Source of the DNA: G964291335 sp964291335
GTDB lineage: Bacteria; Chloroflexota; Dehalococcoidia; Lucifugimonadales; UBA3495
Assembly: GCA_964291335.2 (NCBI GenBank)
Contig: OZ219748.1
Span: 2,542,001 to 2,606,000, forward strand
Reading direction: 5' to 3'
DNA: 64,000 bases
The position numbers and the translations under genes were made by a program. The notes beneath the pieces were generated by a model, which had not been told where the DNA came from, searched no databases, and saw only the letters and a list, made by a program, of their open reading frames with translations. Below are positions 26,257 to 34,460 of this stretch, one piece after another; position 1 is the first letter of the stretch; each line of letters starts with the position of its first letter.

Positions 26257-26478
26257 ATGATTACCAAATCAATGAAAATCCTGGAACTGACCCATAACCA
26301 ACCCATCAGGGAAATAGTCATTGCGACCATCAAGAAATACCGGAAGGAATCCCATCCCATCGCCAAGGCCGCCGCCGAACTTGATATTGCCCAGGCATCC
26401 CTATACCGCTGGTGCGAAATACTCGACATCGACTACCCGAACCTGATCCGAACCAAAACCGCCAACCGGCCCGAGTAA
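26257..26478 (+). CDS. small helix-turn-helix protein
   Basis: A 73-residue protein. A helix-turn-helix is likely in AKAAAELDIAQASLYRWCEI, similar to the recognition helices of Fis- or transposase-type DNA-binding domains. The ATG at 26257 is preferred because GGAGA lies seven bases upstream; the frame is open further left without support. As the first rightward gene beside the integrase it may regulate integration or excision. Role unproven. Confidence 0.65.
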   Translation: MITKSMKILELTHNQPIREIVIATIKKYRKESHPIAKAAAELDIAQASLYRWCEILDIDYPNLIRTKTANRPE

Positions 26479-26514
26479 TCCTGGATACCCATCAGCCAAC
26501 CGAAAGGAGCAGCC

Positions 26515-26934
26515 ATGACCCCCGATTCCCTCACGGCCTTCCTCATACAACACTTCGGAGACGAGCGAGCCCTCCTGATCAAGGATCCGAAATCCGACAC
26601 CGGCATCCGCCCCTGGAGCAGGAAGGACACCCAGAACATTATCGACTGGATTGCCAAAGACAACGTTTCCCGGTCGGAAATCCAGATTGTCAACCCGAGA
26701 GTGGCTTACGACATCAAGGAAACTGCCAGGATCATCGGCGTAAACGTCCAGACTGTCCGCGCCTGGCTCTACCGGAGCGCAACCCCCCTGCCTCATTTCC
26801 GGGAAAACCGACGCGTCATCATTCCGCACCACACCCTGATCGACTGGCTCAGCGACGAAACCATGCGCTACACCGAACAGTCGGACAACCTCCGGGACGG
26901 CACTTCGGTAAACACCCGCGCCGTCCTGACATGA
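26515..26934 (+). CDS. excisionase-like helix-turn-helix protein
   Basis: A 139-residue protein. The C-terminal half has the layout of an excisionase/MerR-type HTH_17 domain: DIKETARIIGVNVQTVRAWL, a basic wing with RENRRVIIPHHTLIDWL. The N-terminal half is unknown. GAAAGGAG precedes the ATG. Placed two genes from the integrase, it is a candidate recombination directionality factor or a regulator. Confidence 0.65.
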   Translation: MTPDSLTAFLIQHFGDERALLIKDPKSDTGIRPWSRKDTQNIIDWIAKDNVSRSEIQIVNPRVAYDIKETARIIGVNVQTVRAWLYRSATPLPHFRENRRVIIPHHTLIDWLSDETMRYTEQSDNLRDGTSVNTRAVLT

Positions 26935-26957
26935 ATTCCAGGCAAGGTCATCAACCT

Positions 26958-28418
26958 ATGACACTAATCGCCCAACCGGCAACAAAACGTCCCAAGCCCT
27001 GGCCTCACCAAGTCAGAGCCGCCGCATTCCTCCGGGATAAACCCGGCGCAATGCTCGCCCTGCCCATGGGCCTGGGCAAATCCCGCTGCGCCATCGACCT
27101 GATCGAAGTCAATCAATACCAGTATTCCCTGATCATCGCCCCCCTGTCGGTGGTCGATTACGTCTGGCCGGACCAGATTAAAGCCCACGCCCAACACAAT
27201 TACCGCATCGCAGCTTTAGGCTCCCGATTCAAGAACGCCAACGCCAAAGCGGACTATGCTTCCCGGCAGCTGCAAATCGCCCACGCCGCCCAACAACCAA
27301 TCATCGTGATTGCCAACTACGAAGCCAGCCGCTCCCCCCGATTGGCAGACTGGCTGACCCGACAGCGATGGGAATGCCTGATACTGGACGAAAGCCATCG
27401 CATCAAAAGCCACGATTCCCGGACTTCCCGCTGGATCGCCGGCATGGCCCGTTCCATACCCCGCCGACTGGCCCTGACCGGCACTCCCATGCCCCATTCG
27501 CCGCTGGATCTCTTCGGTCAGTTCCGCGCCATCGCTCCGGAAGTCTTCGGCATTAACTTCCAGCAGTTCCGGGACTACTACGCCATTATGCGGGAAATAA
27601 ACGTCGAAGAACGCGACGGCAACGGGAAAATCGCCTACCGGACCATCAAGACCATCGATGGCTACCGGAACCAGGACGAACTGAACCGGAAGTTCTACGA
27701 CAAAGCATTTCTGGCCGACCCCGGCGAATCGCTGGACCTGCCCGCAACCACCAGCGCCATTATCCGGGTCCATCTGTCCCCGACCGCGCAGCGGCTGCAC
27801 GACCAGCTGTCCAAAGAGTTCATCGCCGAAATGGCCTCCGGCCAGGTTATCTCCGCGACCAACGCCCTGACCAAACTGCTGAGGATGCACCAGATTACCT
27901 CCGGCCATGCCCGGACCGATGATGATCAACTGACCAGAGTCGATTCGGCCAAAGCCAACGCCCTGACCGACATCCTGGGAAGCCTGCCGGAGGACGCACC
28001 GATTGTAATCTTCGCCCGGTTCATCGAGGACCTGAATACCATCCGGCAGATTGCCGTAAAAGCAGGGCGCCGCGCCTGCGAAATCTCCGGGCGGCGCAAG
28101 GAACTGGAACAGTGGAACGAAAAGGGCGGCGTACTCGCCGTACAGATTCAAACCGGCTCCGTCGGTATTGACCTGACCAAATCCCGCTACGCCATCTACT
28201 ACTCCCACGGCTACAGCCTGGGGGATTACCTGCAGAGCATGGCCCGGGTTCACCGCCCCGGACAGACCCGCACCGTTTCCTATCTGCATATCATCGCCGC
28301 CAACTCGGTGGATGAAACCATCATGCAGGCCCTATCCAGAAAACAGGAGGTGATTGACACCATTCTCAAGTCCCGCACCCTGAACACCCAACAAAAGGAG
28401 GCAGCGCCCCAACCATGA
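26958..28418 (+). CDS. SNF2-type DEAD/DEAH helicase
   Basis: A 486-residue superfamily 2 ATPase. Walker A is in LPMGLGKSRCAIDL, box II is LDESHRIKS, motif III is ALTGTPMPHSPLDLFGQ, and the C-terminal domain has GSVGIDLTKSRYAIYYS and ARVHRPGQTRTVSY, the SNF2/RapA-like signature. Compact phage and plasmid helicases of this type act in replication or repair. It overlaps the next gene by four bases (ATGA). Confidence 0.9.
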   Translation: MTLIAQPATKRPKPWPHQVRAAAFLRDKPGAMLALPMGLGKSRCAIDLIEVNQYQYSLIIAPLSVVDYVWPDQIKAHAQHNYRIAALGSRFKNANAKADYASRQLQIAHAAQQPIIVIANYEASRSPRLADWLTRQRWECLILDESHRIKSHDSRTSRWIAGMARSIPRRLALTGTPMPHSPLDLFGQFRAIAPEVFGINFQQFRDYYAIMREINVEERDGNGKIAYRTIKTIDGYRNQDELNRKFYDKAFLADPGESLDLPATTSAIIRVHLSPTAQRLHDQLSKEFIAEMASGQVISATNALTKLLRMHQITSGHARTDDDQLTRVDSAKANALTDILGSLPEDAPIVIFARFIEDLNTIRQIAVKAGRRACEISGRRKELEQWNEKGGVLAVQIQTGSVGIDLTKSRYAIYYSHGYSLGDYLQSMARVHRPGQTRTVSYLHIIAANSVDETIMQALSRKQEVIDTILKSRTLNTQQKEAAPQP

Positions 28419-28837
28419 CCACTACTACGACCACGCCAGCCGACCCGGTACAGAAACTGGTGGACCTGACCCGTGAAAAACGGGAACTGGAAGACCGGCT
28501 GCAGCAGGTCGTACAGGAACTGACCGCCCGGGAATCCCAGGTGCTGGATCTCTTCGCGCATAACGGCTATACCCGTATTTCGACCAAAGACGGCGCAACC
28601 GCCTACCTGTCCCGGTCCTTATACGCCCGCCTCAACCGGGACGAAAACGACAGCCACGAAAGCGCGCACCAAGCTCTGACCGAGCATGACCTGGAATACC
28701 TGGTAAAACCCACAGTAAACCTCAATTCCCTGAAAGCCTGGGTACGACAGATGGAACGGGACGGAACGCCGATACCCGAAGGACTGCAACCCTGGATCAA
28801 GACATCCGAGATTTTCAAAGTGAAGGTGAAACTGTGA
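28415..28837 (+). CDS. hypothetical coiled-coil protein
   Basis: A 140-residue protein with an N-terminal coiled coil (about residues 11-45, rich in Glu, Arg, Leu and Gln) and a C-terminal globular part. It is coupled to the helicase gene by an ATGA overlap and followed by another overlapping gene, so it is probably part of the replication module. No family recognised. Confidence 0.7.
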   Translation: MTTTTTTPADPVQKLVDLTREKRELEDRLQQVVQELTARESQVLDLFAHNGYTRISTKDGATAYLSRSLYARLNRDENDSHESAHQALTEHDLEYLVKPTVNLNSLKAWVRQMERDGTPIPEGLQPWIKTSEIFKVKVKL

Positions 28838-29763
28838 TGACTACACCCCGCGGCCGCGGCCGCCGGGCCAACCGCCCGGAACAATCAACCCAAACCCAAA
28901 CCGAAACAGAGGAGCAAACCATGGCCAGCATGTTCACCCCGGAAGACCCCGAAGGGGTCAGCGCCCCCGAATCCGGAACCCCAACCCCGGCGGACGAAAC
29001 CGCCCAGCCGCCGGCAACGACGGTAGCCTCCCGGTACTACGCCTTCCAGGTCAGCGAAGCGGAGGTTCAGCGCCGGGCCGAAATCTTCGCCGCCAACCTG
29101 AAGAACGAGCCCATCTCCCAGTGGGATCTCCCTAGGGTTACCCAGCCGGCCGGCGAAATCCCCCAATGGCGGGCTACTTCCCAGGACGGCTCCGTCGAGT
29201 ACGTTAGCTCCGTTGCCGGAATCATCCTGAACTACACTTCCCCCCGGGCCTACTGGCCCAGCCGCTACGGCGTCGGCGCCGGCACCCCCCCGACCTGTTC
29301 GAGCCCCGACGGGGTAACCGGCTATTCCACCCAGGAAGCCAATCTGGGCGGAGACTGCGCTGCGTGCCCCATGAACCAATGGGGCTCGGACCCCGAGACC
29401 AATGCCAAGGCCTGCAAGGAAAAGCGGCTGGTCTTCATCCTGGAAAAGGACAAGCTGCTGCCGACCATCATCCAGGTCCCGGCAACTTCCCTCCAGAGCT
29501 TCCGCGGCTACATGCTCCATCTCTCCACCGGGGATGACCCGGTAATGTACAGCGAAGTAGAAACCGAGTTCACCCTCCACCCGGTGGAAAAGGGCAGCAG
29601 CAAGTACCTGCAGGTCGCCCTGAAACAGGGCGCCCGCCTGAATGAGGCGGAAATCCAGCGGGTGCAGGCCTTCAGCCAGCACTTCGTCCACCACCTCTCC
29701 AAGACGGAGCTATCCCCGGACGTCGACCTCCCCCAGCTGAAAAGCCCGGCAGCCGCCGAATAA
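28837..29763 (+). CDS. conserved element protein with a four-Cys site
   Basis: About 308 residues. The N-terminal 60 residues are low-complexity (Thr, Gln, Pro, Glu). A middle section has Cys at PTCSSPDG, CAACPMNQWG and AKACKEK, a likely metal site shared by unnamed phage and plasmid proteins. The region after it (PATSLQSFRGYMLHL and onward) is globular. The ATG at 28837 overlaps the previous stop as TGATG; an ATG at 28921 with GAGGAG before it is a real alternative. Role unknown, perhaps DNA binding given the neighbours. Confidence 0.7.
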   Translation: MTTPRGRGRRANRPEQSTQTQTETEEQTMASMFTPEDPEGVSAPESGTPTPADETAQPPATTVASRYYAFQVSEAEVQRRAEIFAANLKNEPISQWDLPRVTQPAGEIPQWRATSQDGSVEYVSSVAGIILNYTSPRAYWPSRYGVGAGTPPTCSSPDGVTGYSTQEANLGGDCAACPMNQWGSDPETNAKACKEKRLVFILEKDKLLPTIIQVPATSLQSFRGYMLHLSTGDDPVMYSEVETEFTLHPVEKGSSKYLQVALKQGARLNEAEIQRVQAFSQHFVHHLSKTELSPDVDLPQLKSPAAAE

Positions 29764-29793
29764 CCCCCGGGGGAACCGGCGGAAACCCCGAAA

Positions 29794-29817
29794 GCCCCGG
29801 GCTTTATTGCCCGGGGC
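29794..29817. terminator. intergenic hairpin GCCCCGGGC/GCCCGGGGC
   Basis: An exact 9-bp stem with a 6-base loop (TTTATT) in the gap after the four-Cys protein gene. No U tract follows, so it may be a weak terminator or an mRNA processing or stability element. Confidence 0.45.
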
Positions 29818-29852
29818 GGAACCTCAATCCCTGCCGAAAAGAGAAAATCGCT

Positions 29853-31508
29853 ATGACGCCGAGTGAATTCCTGACCATGCTCTGGGGCAATCCGCCCCCG
29901 GGACCGGTACTGATCTGGACGCTGCCAGGACGCAAATCCACCTGGTACTCCCGTTTTAACAACATCGACCAGGACCTCCGGCATCGGCAGAACCAGGAGA
30001 TCTATACCGGCGTCGGCATCCCCCGGAAAGACCTCAAGCTGACTTCCTTCACCCGGGCCAAAACTCCGGACATCGCAGCCCTGGCCGGACTGTGGGCCGA
30101 CATCGACATCGCCCACCCGCTCCACAAAAAAAGCAACCTGCCCCCCAATGTCGAAGAAGCCATCGACTGCCTGAAAGAACTCCCCATGGAACCCTCCATC
30201 ATCATCCATTCGGGGCACGGCATCCAGGCATGGTGGCTCTTTGAACAGCCCTGGCAGTTCCAGGAACCTGACGACAACTACAACGCCCAGACCCTCACCC
30301 ACTGGTGGCAGAACGAAATCGCCCAATGCTTCGGCAAACGCCACTACACGGTGGACTCGGTATTCGACCTGGCCCGCGTCATGCGCCTGCCCGGCACGAT
30401 CAACCGGAAGGACCCGGAAGACCCCAAAGAGGTAACCACGATCCGGGTCGGCGAACACCGCTGCGATCCCCAGGAACTGCTCCGCCAGATTCCCCCCCAG
30501 TTCACCGCGCAGATCACCCCGCCCAAAACGGCCGACGGCCGGCCCATTCCCGGCGGAATCACCCTCCGGCTCAACCCCAACGCCGAGCCGCCCAACCGGA
30601 AGTTCATCGCCCTGATTGCCAACGACACCAAGTTCCGGAATACCTGGAACAACAAACGGGGCGACTTCAAGGATCAATCACCTTCATCCTACGACATGTC
30701 CCTCGCCAGCACAGCGGCTCGCGCCGGCTGGGAGGACCAGGAAATCGCCGACCTGCTGATCGCCTTCCGCCGGCAGCACGGCTTCGACCTGAAACTCCGG
30801 GAGAACTACTACTCCCAGACTATCCGCAACGCACGCGCGCCCATTGAACACTTGGAAGCCCGGCAGAACCTCATGGAAGCCAGCGAATCCCAACCGGAAG
30901 ACCTCAGAGAGGTCCTCTACGAAAACCTCTCCACTCTCTTCGGAATCAGAATCAGGGAGATTACCAAGTTCGTCCAGGATCCGCCGGAATACTACCTGTC
31001 CACCGACAAGGGAGACATCACTCTGGGACCGATCAACTCCATCACCAACCGGACCACCTTCATCAACCTGGTCGCCGCCGCCACCGGGGTGATGATCAAC
31101 AAGGACAAAACCGGCAACTGGACCGAAACGGTCCAGAGCATCCTGGACAGCGTGGTAGAAAAGAGTATCGGCAACGCCAGCCACCCGGCAACCCAGATCA
31201 CCGAATGGCTGACCGGCTACTTCGCCGAAAGACCCCCGGCGGAAATCCCCAAAGAGACCCACGCCGCCAGCGACCGACCCTTTATCGCCGACGGCCGGAT
31301 CAGTATCTACCTGAACGACCTGACCAACTGGATCGCCAAGCGGCAGGACAAAAGCGTCAACCCCCGACAGATCAGCAAATGGCTCCGGATGATCCACGCC
31401 GAACCCCGGACCATTTCAATCAAGATCAAGGGAAATCCTACCACCCGCCACACCTGGCAGCTCAGCGAATCCTACCGGATCAACACCGACCAGGAGCAAC
31501 CGCAATGA
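29853..31508 (+). CDS. archaeo-eukaryotic-type primase (AEP) replication protein
   Basis: A 551-residue protein with the AEP (prim-pol) core motifs in order: GLWADIDIAHP (Asp-x-Asp metal ligands, residues 81-86), IIIHSGHGIQAWWLFEQP (His/Gly motif, about 117-132), and ARVMRLPGTINRK (174-185). A long C-terminal part with a helical domain follows. Such primases start DNA synthesis on plasmids and phages. Its stop overlaps the start of the UvrD-type helicase gene by four bases, so the two products are made together. Confidence 0.85.
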   Translation: MTPSEFLTMLWGNPPPGPVLIWTLPGRKSTWYSRFNNIDQDLRHRQNQEIYTGVGIPRKDLKLTSFTRAKTPDIAALAGLWADIDIAHPLHKKSNLPPNVEEAIDCLKELPMEPSIIIHSGHGIQAWWLFEQPWQFQEPDDNYNAQTLTHWWQNEIAQCFGKRHYTVDSVFDLARVMRLPGTINRKDPEDPKEVTTIRVGEHRCDPQELLRQIPPQFTAQITPPKTADGRPIPGGITLRLNPNAEPPNRKFIALIANDTKFRNTWNNKRGDFKDQSPSSYDMSLASTAARAGWEDQEIADLLIAFRRQHGFDLKLRENYYSQTIRNARAPIEHLEARQNLMEASESQPEDLREVLYENLSTLFGIRIREITKFVQDPPEYYLSTDKGDITLGPINSITNRTTFINLVAAATGVMINKDKTGNWTETVQSILDSVVEKSIGNASHPATQITEWLTGYFAERPPAEIPKETHAASDRPFIADGRISIYLNDLTNWIAKRQDKSVNPRQISKWLRMIHAEPRTISIKIKGNPTTRHTWQLSESYRINTDQEQPQ

Positions 31509-33127
31509 CCACCACCGAATACATCAACTACCCGGAACACGCCGTCATCGGCCCGCCGGGCTGCGGCAAAACCACCTGGCTCGCCAACGAGATCCGAAAA
31601 GCCGTAGAACAAGGAGATACCGTCTCAGTAACATCCCTGACCCGCGCCGCCGCCCATGAAGTGGCCGGCCGGGACCTGCCCATCCCCGAAGAACAGATCG
31701 GCACCCTCCATTCCCATTGCGCCCGCAGCCTGAGCGGCCCCAATATCGCCCAGGATAAACACTGGATCGCCGTCTGGAACACCGAATACCCTAACATGGC
31801 CCTCACTCCCGGCGCCAATACCGCCAACCACATCAACGGCGACGCCTTCGACCAGAGCAGCGACTCCGACGGCGACCAGCTGATGGCCGAATACCAGACG
31901 GCCCGCGCCCATATGCAAACCGAAAACCTGTCCGAACCGGCTCAGGCCTTCGCCGAAGCCTGGGAGGACTTCAAGCGCCAAAACGACCTCGTCGACTATA
32001 CCGACCTGATTCAACTGGCTCTGGAAAACGTGCCGACTGCGCCGGGCAGTCCCGACGTCATGATGGTCGACGAAGCCCAAGACCTGAACCTGCTGGAAAT
32101 CACCCTGATCCGGAAATGGGCCGCCCAGGCCGGAACCATGATCGCCGTCGGCGACCCGGATCAGGCCATCTACCAGTGGCGGGGCGCCGACCCCTTCGCC
32201 TTCACCCGCAACCTGCGCAACGAAGTGAAACGCCGAATACTCTCCCAGAGCTACCGCGTCCCCAGGAAAATCCACCGCTTCGCCATGGACTGGATCAACC
32301 GGATTGAAAACCGCCAGCCGGTTAAATACGAACCCACCCAGGTAGAGGGGGAAATCCGCTGCATCAGCGGCACCTACGAAACTCCCGATACCATAATGGA
32401 CGACATCGAGACCTATATCGCCCGGGATAAAACCGTAATGATCCTCACCTCCTGCGGCTATATGCTGGAACCGATGCTGGAACTGCTCAAAGAGCAGGCC
32501 TGGCCCTTCGCCAATCCCCATCGTCGCTCCAACGGAGCCTGGAACCCCATGCCCCAGCGCCGGGGCTCAATCTCCACCGCTGCGCGACTGCTCTCCTTTA
32601 TCCGGCTGCAGGAAGAAGGACTGTGGACCGCCCAGGACGTGAAACAATGGACCGACCTGATCACCGCCAAAGACAACATCAACCACGGCAGTAAAACGCT
32701 GATCCCCCAACTGCAGAACGAAGCCGAGGACTCCGGGATCAGCTGGGAAGACATCTACCGGATCTTTCCGGAAACGACGGTGGAGGCCGCCCTCACCGGC
32801 GACCTGACCTGGCTGGACCAACGGCTTACCGCCAAATACCATCGAACCGCCCGATTTCCGCTGGACATCCTGCAAAAACGCGGCCCCGACGTACTCCGGA
32901 AACCGCCCCTGATTCAGCCCGGCACCATCCATTCGGTCAAGGGCGCCGAAGCGGACGTCGTTTACATCTTCCCCGACATCAGCCACGCCGCCAGCGAAGA
33001 ATGGAACGGCGACTACGACCGCCAGGCGGCAATCTACCGACTGTTCTACGTCGGCATCACCCGCGCCCGGGAAACCCTGGTAATCTGCCAGCCCGCCAGC
33101 GCGAACAACGTACCCCTCCATACCTGA
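31505..33127 (+). CDS. UvrD/Rep-type superfamily 1 helicase
   Basis: A 540-residue SF1 helicase. Walker A is in VIGPPGCGKTTWLA, box II is MVDEAQDLNLLE, motif III is AVGDPDQAIYQWRGADP, motif IV region SQSYRVPRKIH, and motif VI YVGITRARETLVI. The ATG at 31505 overlaps the primase stop. It is the likely replicative or unwinding helicase partner of the primase. Confidence 0.93.
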   Translation: MTTTEYINYPEHAVIGPPGCGKTTWLANEIRKAVEQGDTVSVTSLTRAAAHEVAGRDLPIPEEQIGTLHSHCARSLSGPNIAQDKHWIAVWNTEYPNMALTPGANTANHINGDAFDQSSDSDGDQLMAEYQTARAHMQTENLSEPAQAFAEAWEDFKRQNDLVDYTDLIQLALENVPTAPGSPDVMMVDEAQDLNLLEITLIRKWAAQAGTMIAVGDPDQAIYQWRGADPFAFTRNLRNEVKRRILSQSYRVPRKIHRFAMDWINRIENRQPVKYEPTQVEGEIRCISGTYETPDTIMDDIETYIARDKTVMILTSCGYMLEPMLELLKEQAWPFANPHRRSNGAWNPMPQRRGSISTAARLLSFIRLQEEGLWTAQDVKQWTDLITAKDNINHGSKTLIPQLQNEAEDSGISWEDIYRIFPETTVEAALTGDLTWLDQRLTAKYHRTARFPLDILQKRGPDVLRKPPLIQPGTIHSVKGAEADVVYIFPDISHAASEEWNGDYDRQAAIYRLFYVGITRARETLVICQPASANNVPLHT

Positions 33128-33158
33128 CGAAACCCGACCGCCGGGATGAAAACAAGCA

Positions 33159-33608
33159 ATGAAAGCAATATCAATAATGCAGCCCTGGGCTACCCTAACG
33201 GCCGACGGAGTAAAAACCCGTCAGACCCTCCGCTGGGGCCCACCGCCGGAACTGACCGGACAAACCATCGCCATCCACGCCAGCCAGAACATTATCTACT
33301 ATCGCCGGCTGATCGGCCGCCCCGCCTGGGAATATCTCAGAAAGACCTACGGCAAGCGATGGGGCAAAGAGATGCCTACCGGCGCCTTCATCGCCACCGC
33401 CACCCTGACCCGGGCCTTCCAGGTAGCCGAAGTCCGCGACAATCTGGTAATCCCCAGAGACAATTCCACGCCCCTGCCGGTGGATCACTACACTCAATAC
33501 CGACCCGGCGAGTTCATCTGGATGCTCAATGATATAAAACCGTTCCCCGAACCCATCCCGGCCAAAGGCCGCCCCCACCTGTGGGAATGGAACCCGCCCA
33601 TATCCTAA
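33159..33608 (+). CDS. ASCH domain protein
   Basis: A 149-residue protein starting with the ASCH-type KAISIMQPWATLTADGVKT, then RWGPPPELTGQTIAIHAS and later FIATATLTRAFQV. ASCH domains are PUA-like RNA- or modified-nucleic-acid-binding folds, some with nuclease activity. Sits between the helicase and the uracil-DNA glycosylase gene. Role unclear. Confidence 0.85.
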   Translation: MKAISIMQPWATLTADGVKTRQTLRWGPPPELTGQTIAIHASQNIIYYRRLIGRPAWEYLRKTYGKRWGKEMPTGAFIATATLTRAFQVAEVRDNLVIPRDNSTPLPVDHYTQYRPGEFIWMLNDIKPFPEPIPAKGRPHLWEWNPPIS

Positions 33609-33681
33609 AGAAAGAGACAACCAAAAAAACTACAATCAACCGGAACAACCACCCCGACCCGGGGACGGGAAGGACTTTCTG

Positions 33682-34449
33682 ATGCCGTCAACCGACACGC
33701 CATGCCCCGAAGCAATAATTAACCGGGACCTGGAAATCGAACCGGACAAAGCGGAACCGGAAAACTCCGCGCCGCCAGCCGACAAGCTGGAACTGATCGC
33801 CTACCTGGTAGCAAGGTGCACCCGCTGCCCGCTCCATAAAACCCGCAACCGGGCAGTGCCGGGAATCGGCCCGGAAAACGCCCGGATCATGTTCATCGCC
33901 GAAGGCCCCGGCGAAAACGAGGACCAGCAGGGAGAACCCTTCGTCGGCGCCGCCGGCAAATTCCTCGACGAACTCCTGGAATCCGCCGGGCTCAGCCGGG
34001 ACGAAATCTACATCACCAACATGATCAAGTGCCGCACCCCGGACAACCGGGATCCCAAACCCGAAGAAATCCGGGCTTGCAATACCCATCTGACCGGCCA
34101 GATCAACGCTGTCGACCCGGAACTGATCGTAACCCTGGGCCGATTCTCCCTGCAGCGGTTTATTCCCGGCGCCAGAATCGGCGAAGTCCAGGGCGCCATC
34201 CGCCGTATCGGCGGACGCAACATCCTGCCCATCATGCACCCTGCTGCCGGACTGCGCCGGTCCGCCTACCGCTATACCATCCAGCAGCACTTCAACAATA
34301 TCCTGCTCCTGCTGGAACAGGCCCGCATCAATCCGCCTCTGGACGAACCGATGCCCGGCGCGGCGCAAGCCCAGGCGCCGAAAGCCGGCGCAGGCAAGAA
34401 ACCACGCAAAACGGCTCCCCTGCAACAGACCCAACTATTCCTCCAGTAA
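33682..34449 (+). CDS. family 4 uracil-DNA glycosylase
   Basis: A 255-residue protein with the iron-sulfur family 4 UDG layout: Cys-x-x-Cys in ARCTRCPLHKTR, motif GEGPGENEDQQGEPFVGAAG-like (here AEGPGENEDQQ), NMIKCRTPDNRDP with the third Cys, EIRACNTHL with the fourth, LGRFSLQRFI, and HPAAGLRR. It removes uracil from DNA. The C-terminal tail is basic and low-complexity, ending QQTQLFLQ, which resembles a sliding-clamp-binding peptide; two clamp genes lie nearby. Confidence 0.92.
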   Translation: MPSTDTPCPEAIINRDLEIEPDKAEPENSAPPADKLELIAYLVARCTRCPLHKTRNRAVPGIGPENARIMFIAEGPGENEDQQGEPFVGAAGKFLDELLESAGLSRDEIYITNMIKCRTPDNRDPKPEEIRACNTHLTGQINAVDPELIVTLGRFSLQRFIPGARIGEVQGAIRRIGGRNILPIMHPAAGLRRSAYRYTIQQHFNNILLLLEQARINPPLDEPMPGAAQAQAPKAGAGKKPRKTAPLQQTQLFLQ

Positions 34450-34460
34450 GGAACCGCCAG

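Noticed and set aside
26412..26957. In-frame extension upstream of the SNF2-type helicase
   Set aside because: It overlaps the HTH gene, is low-complexity, and the helicase begins naturally at ATG 26958.
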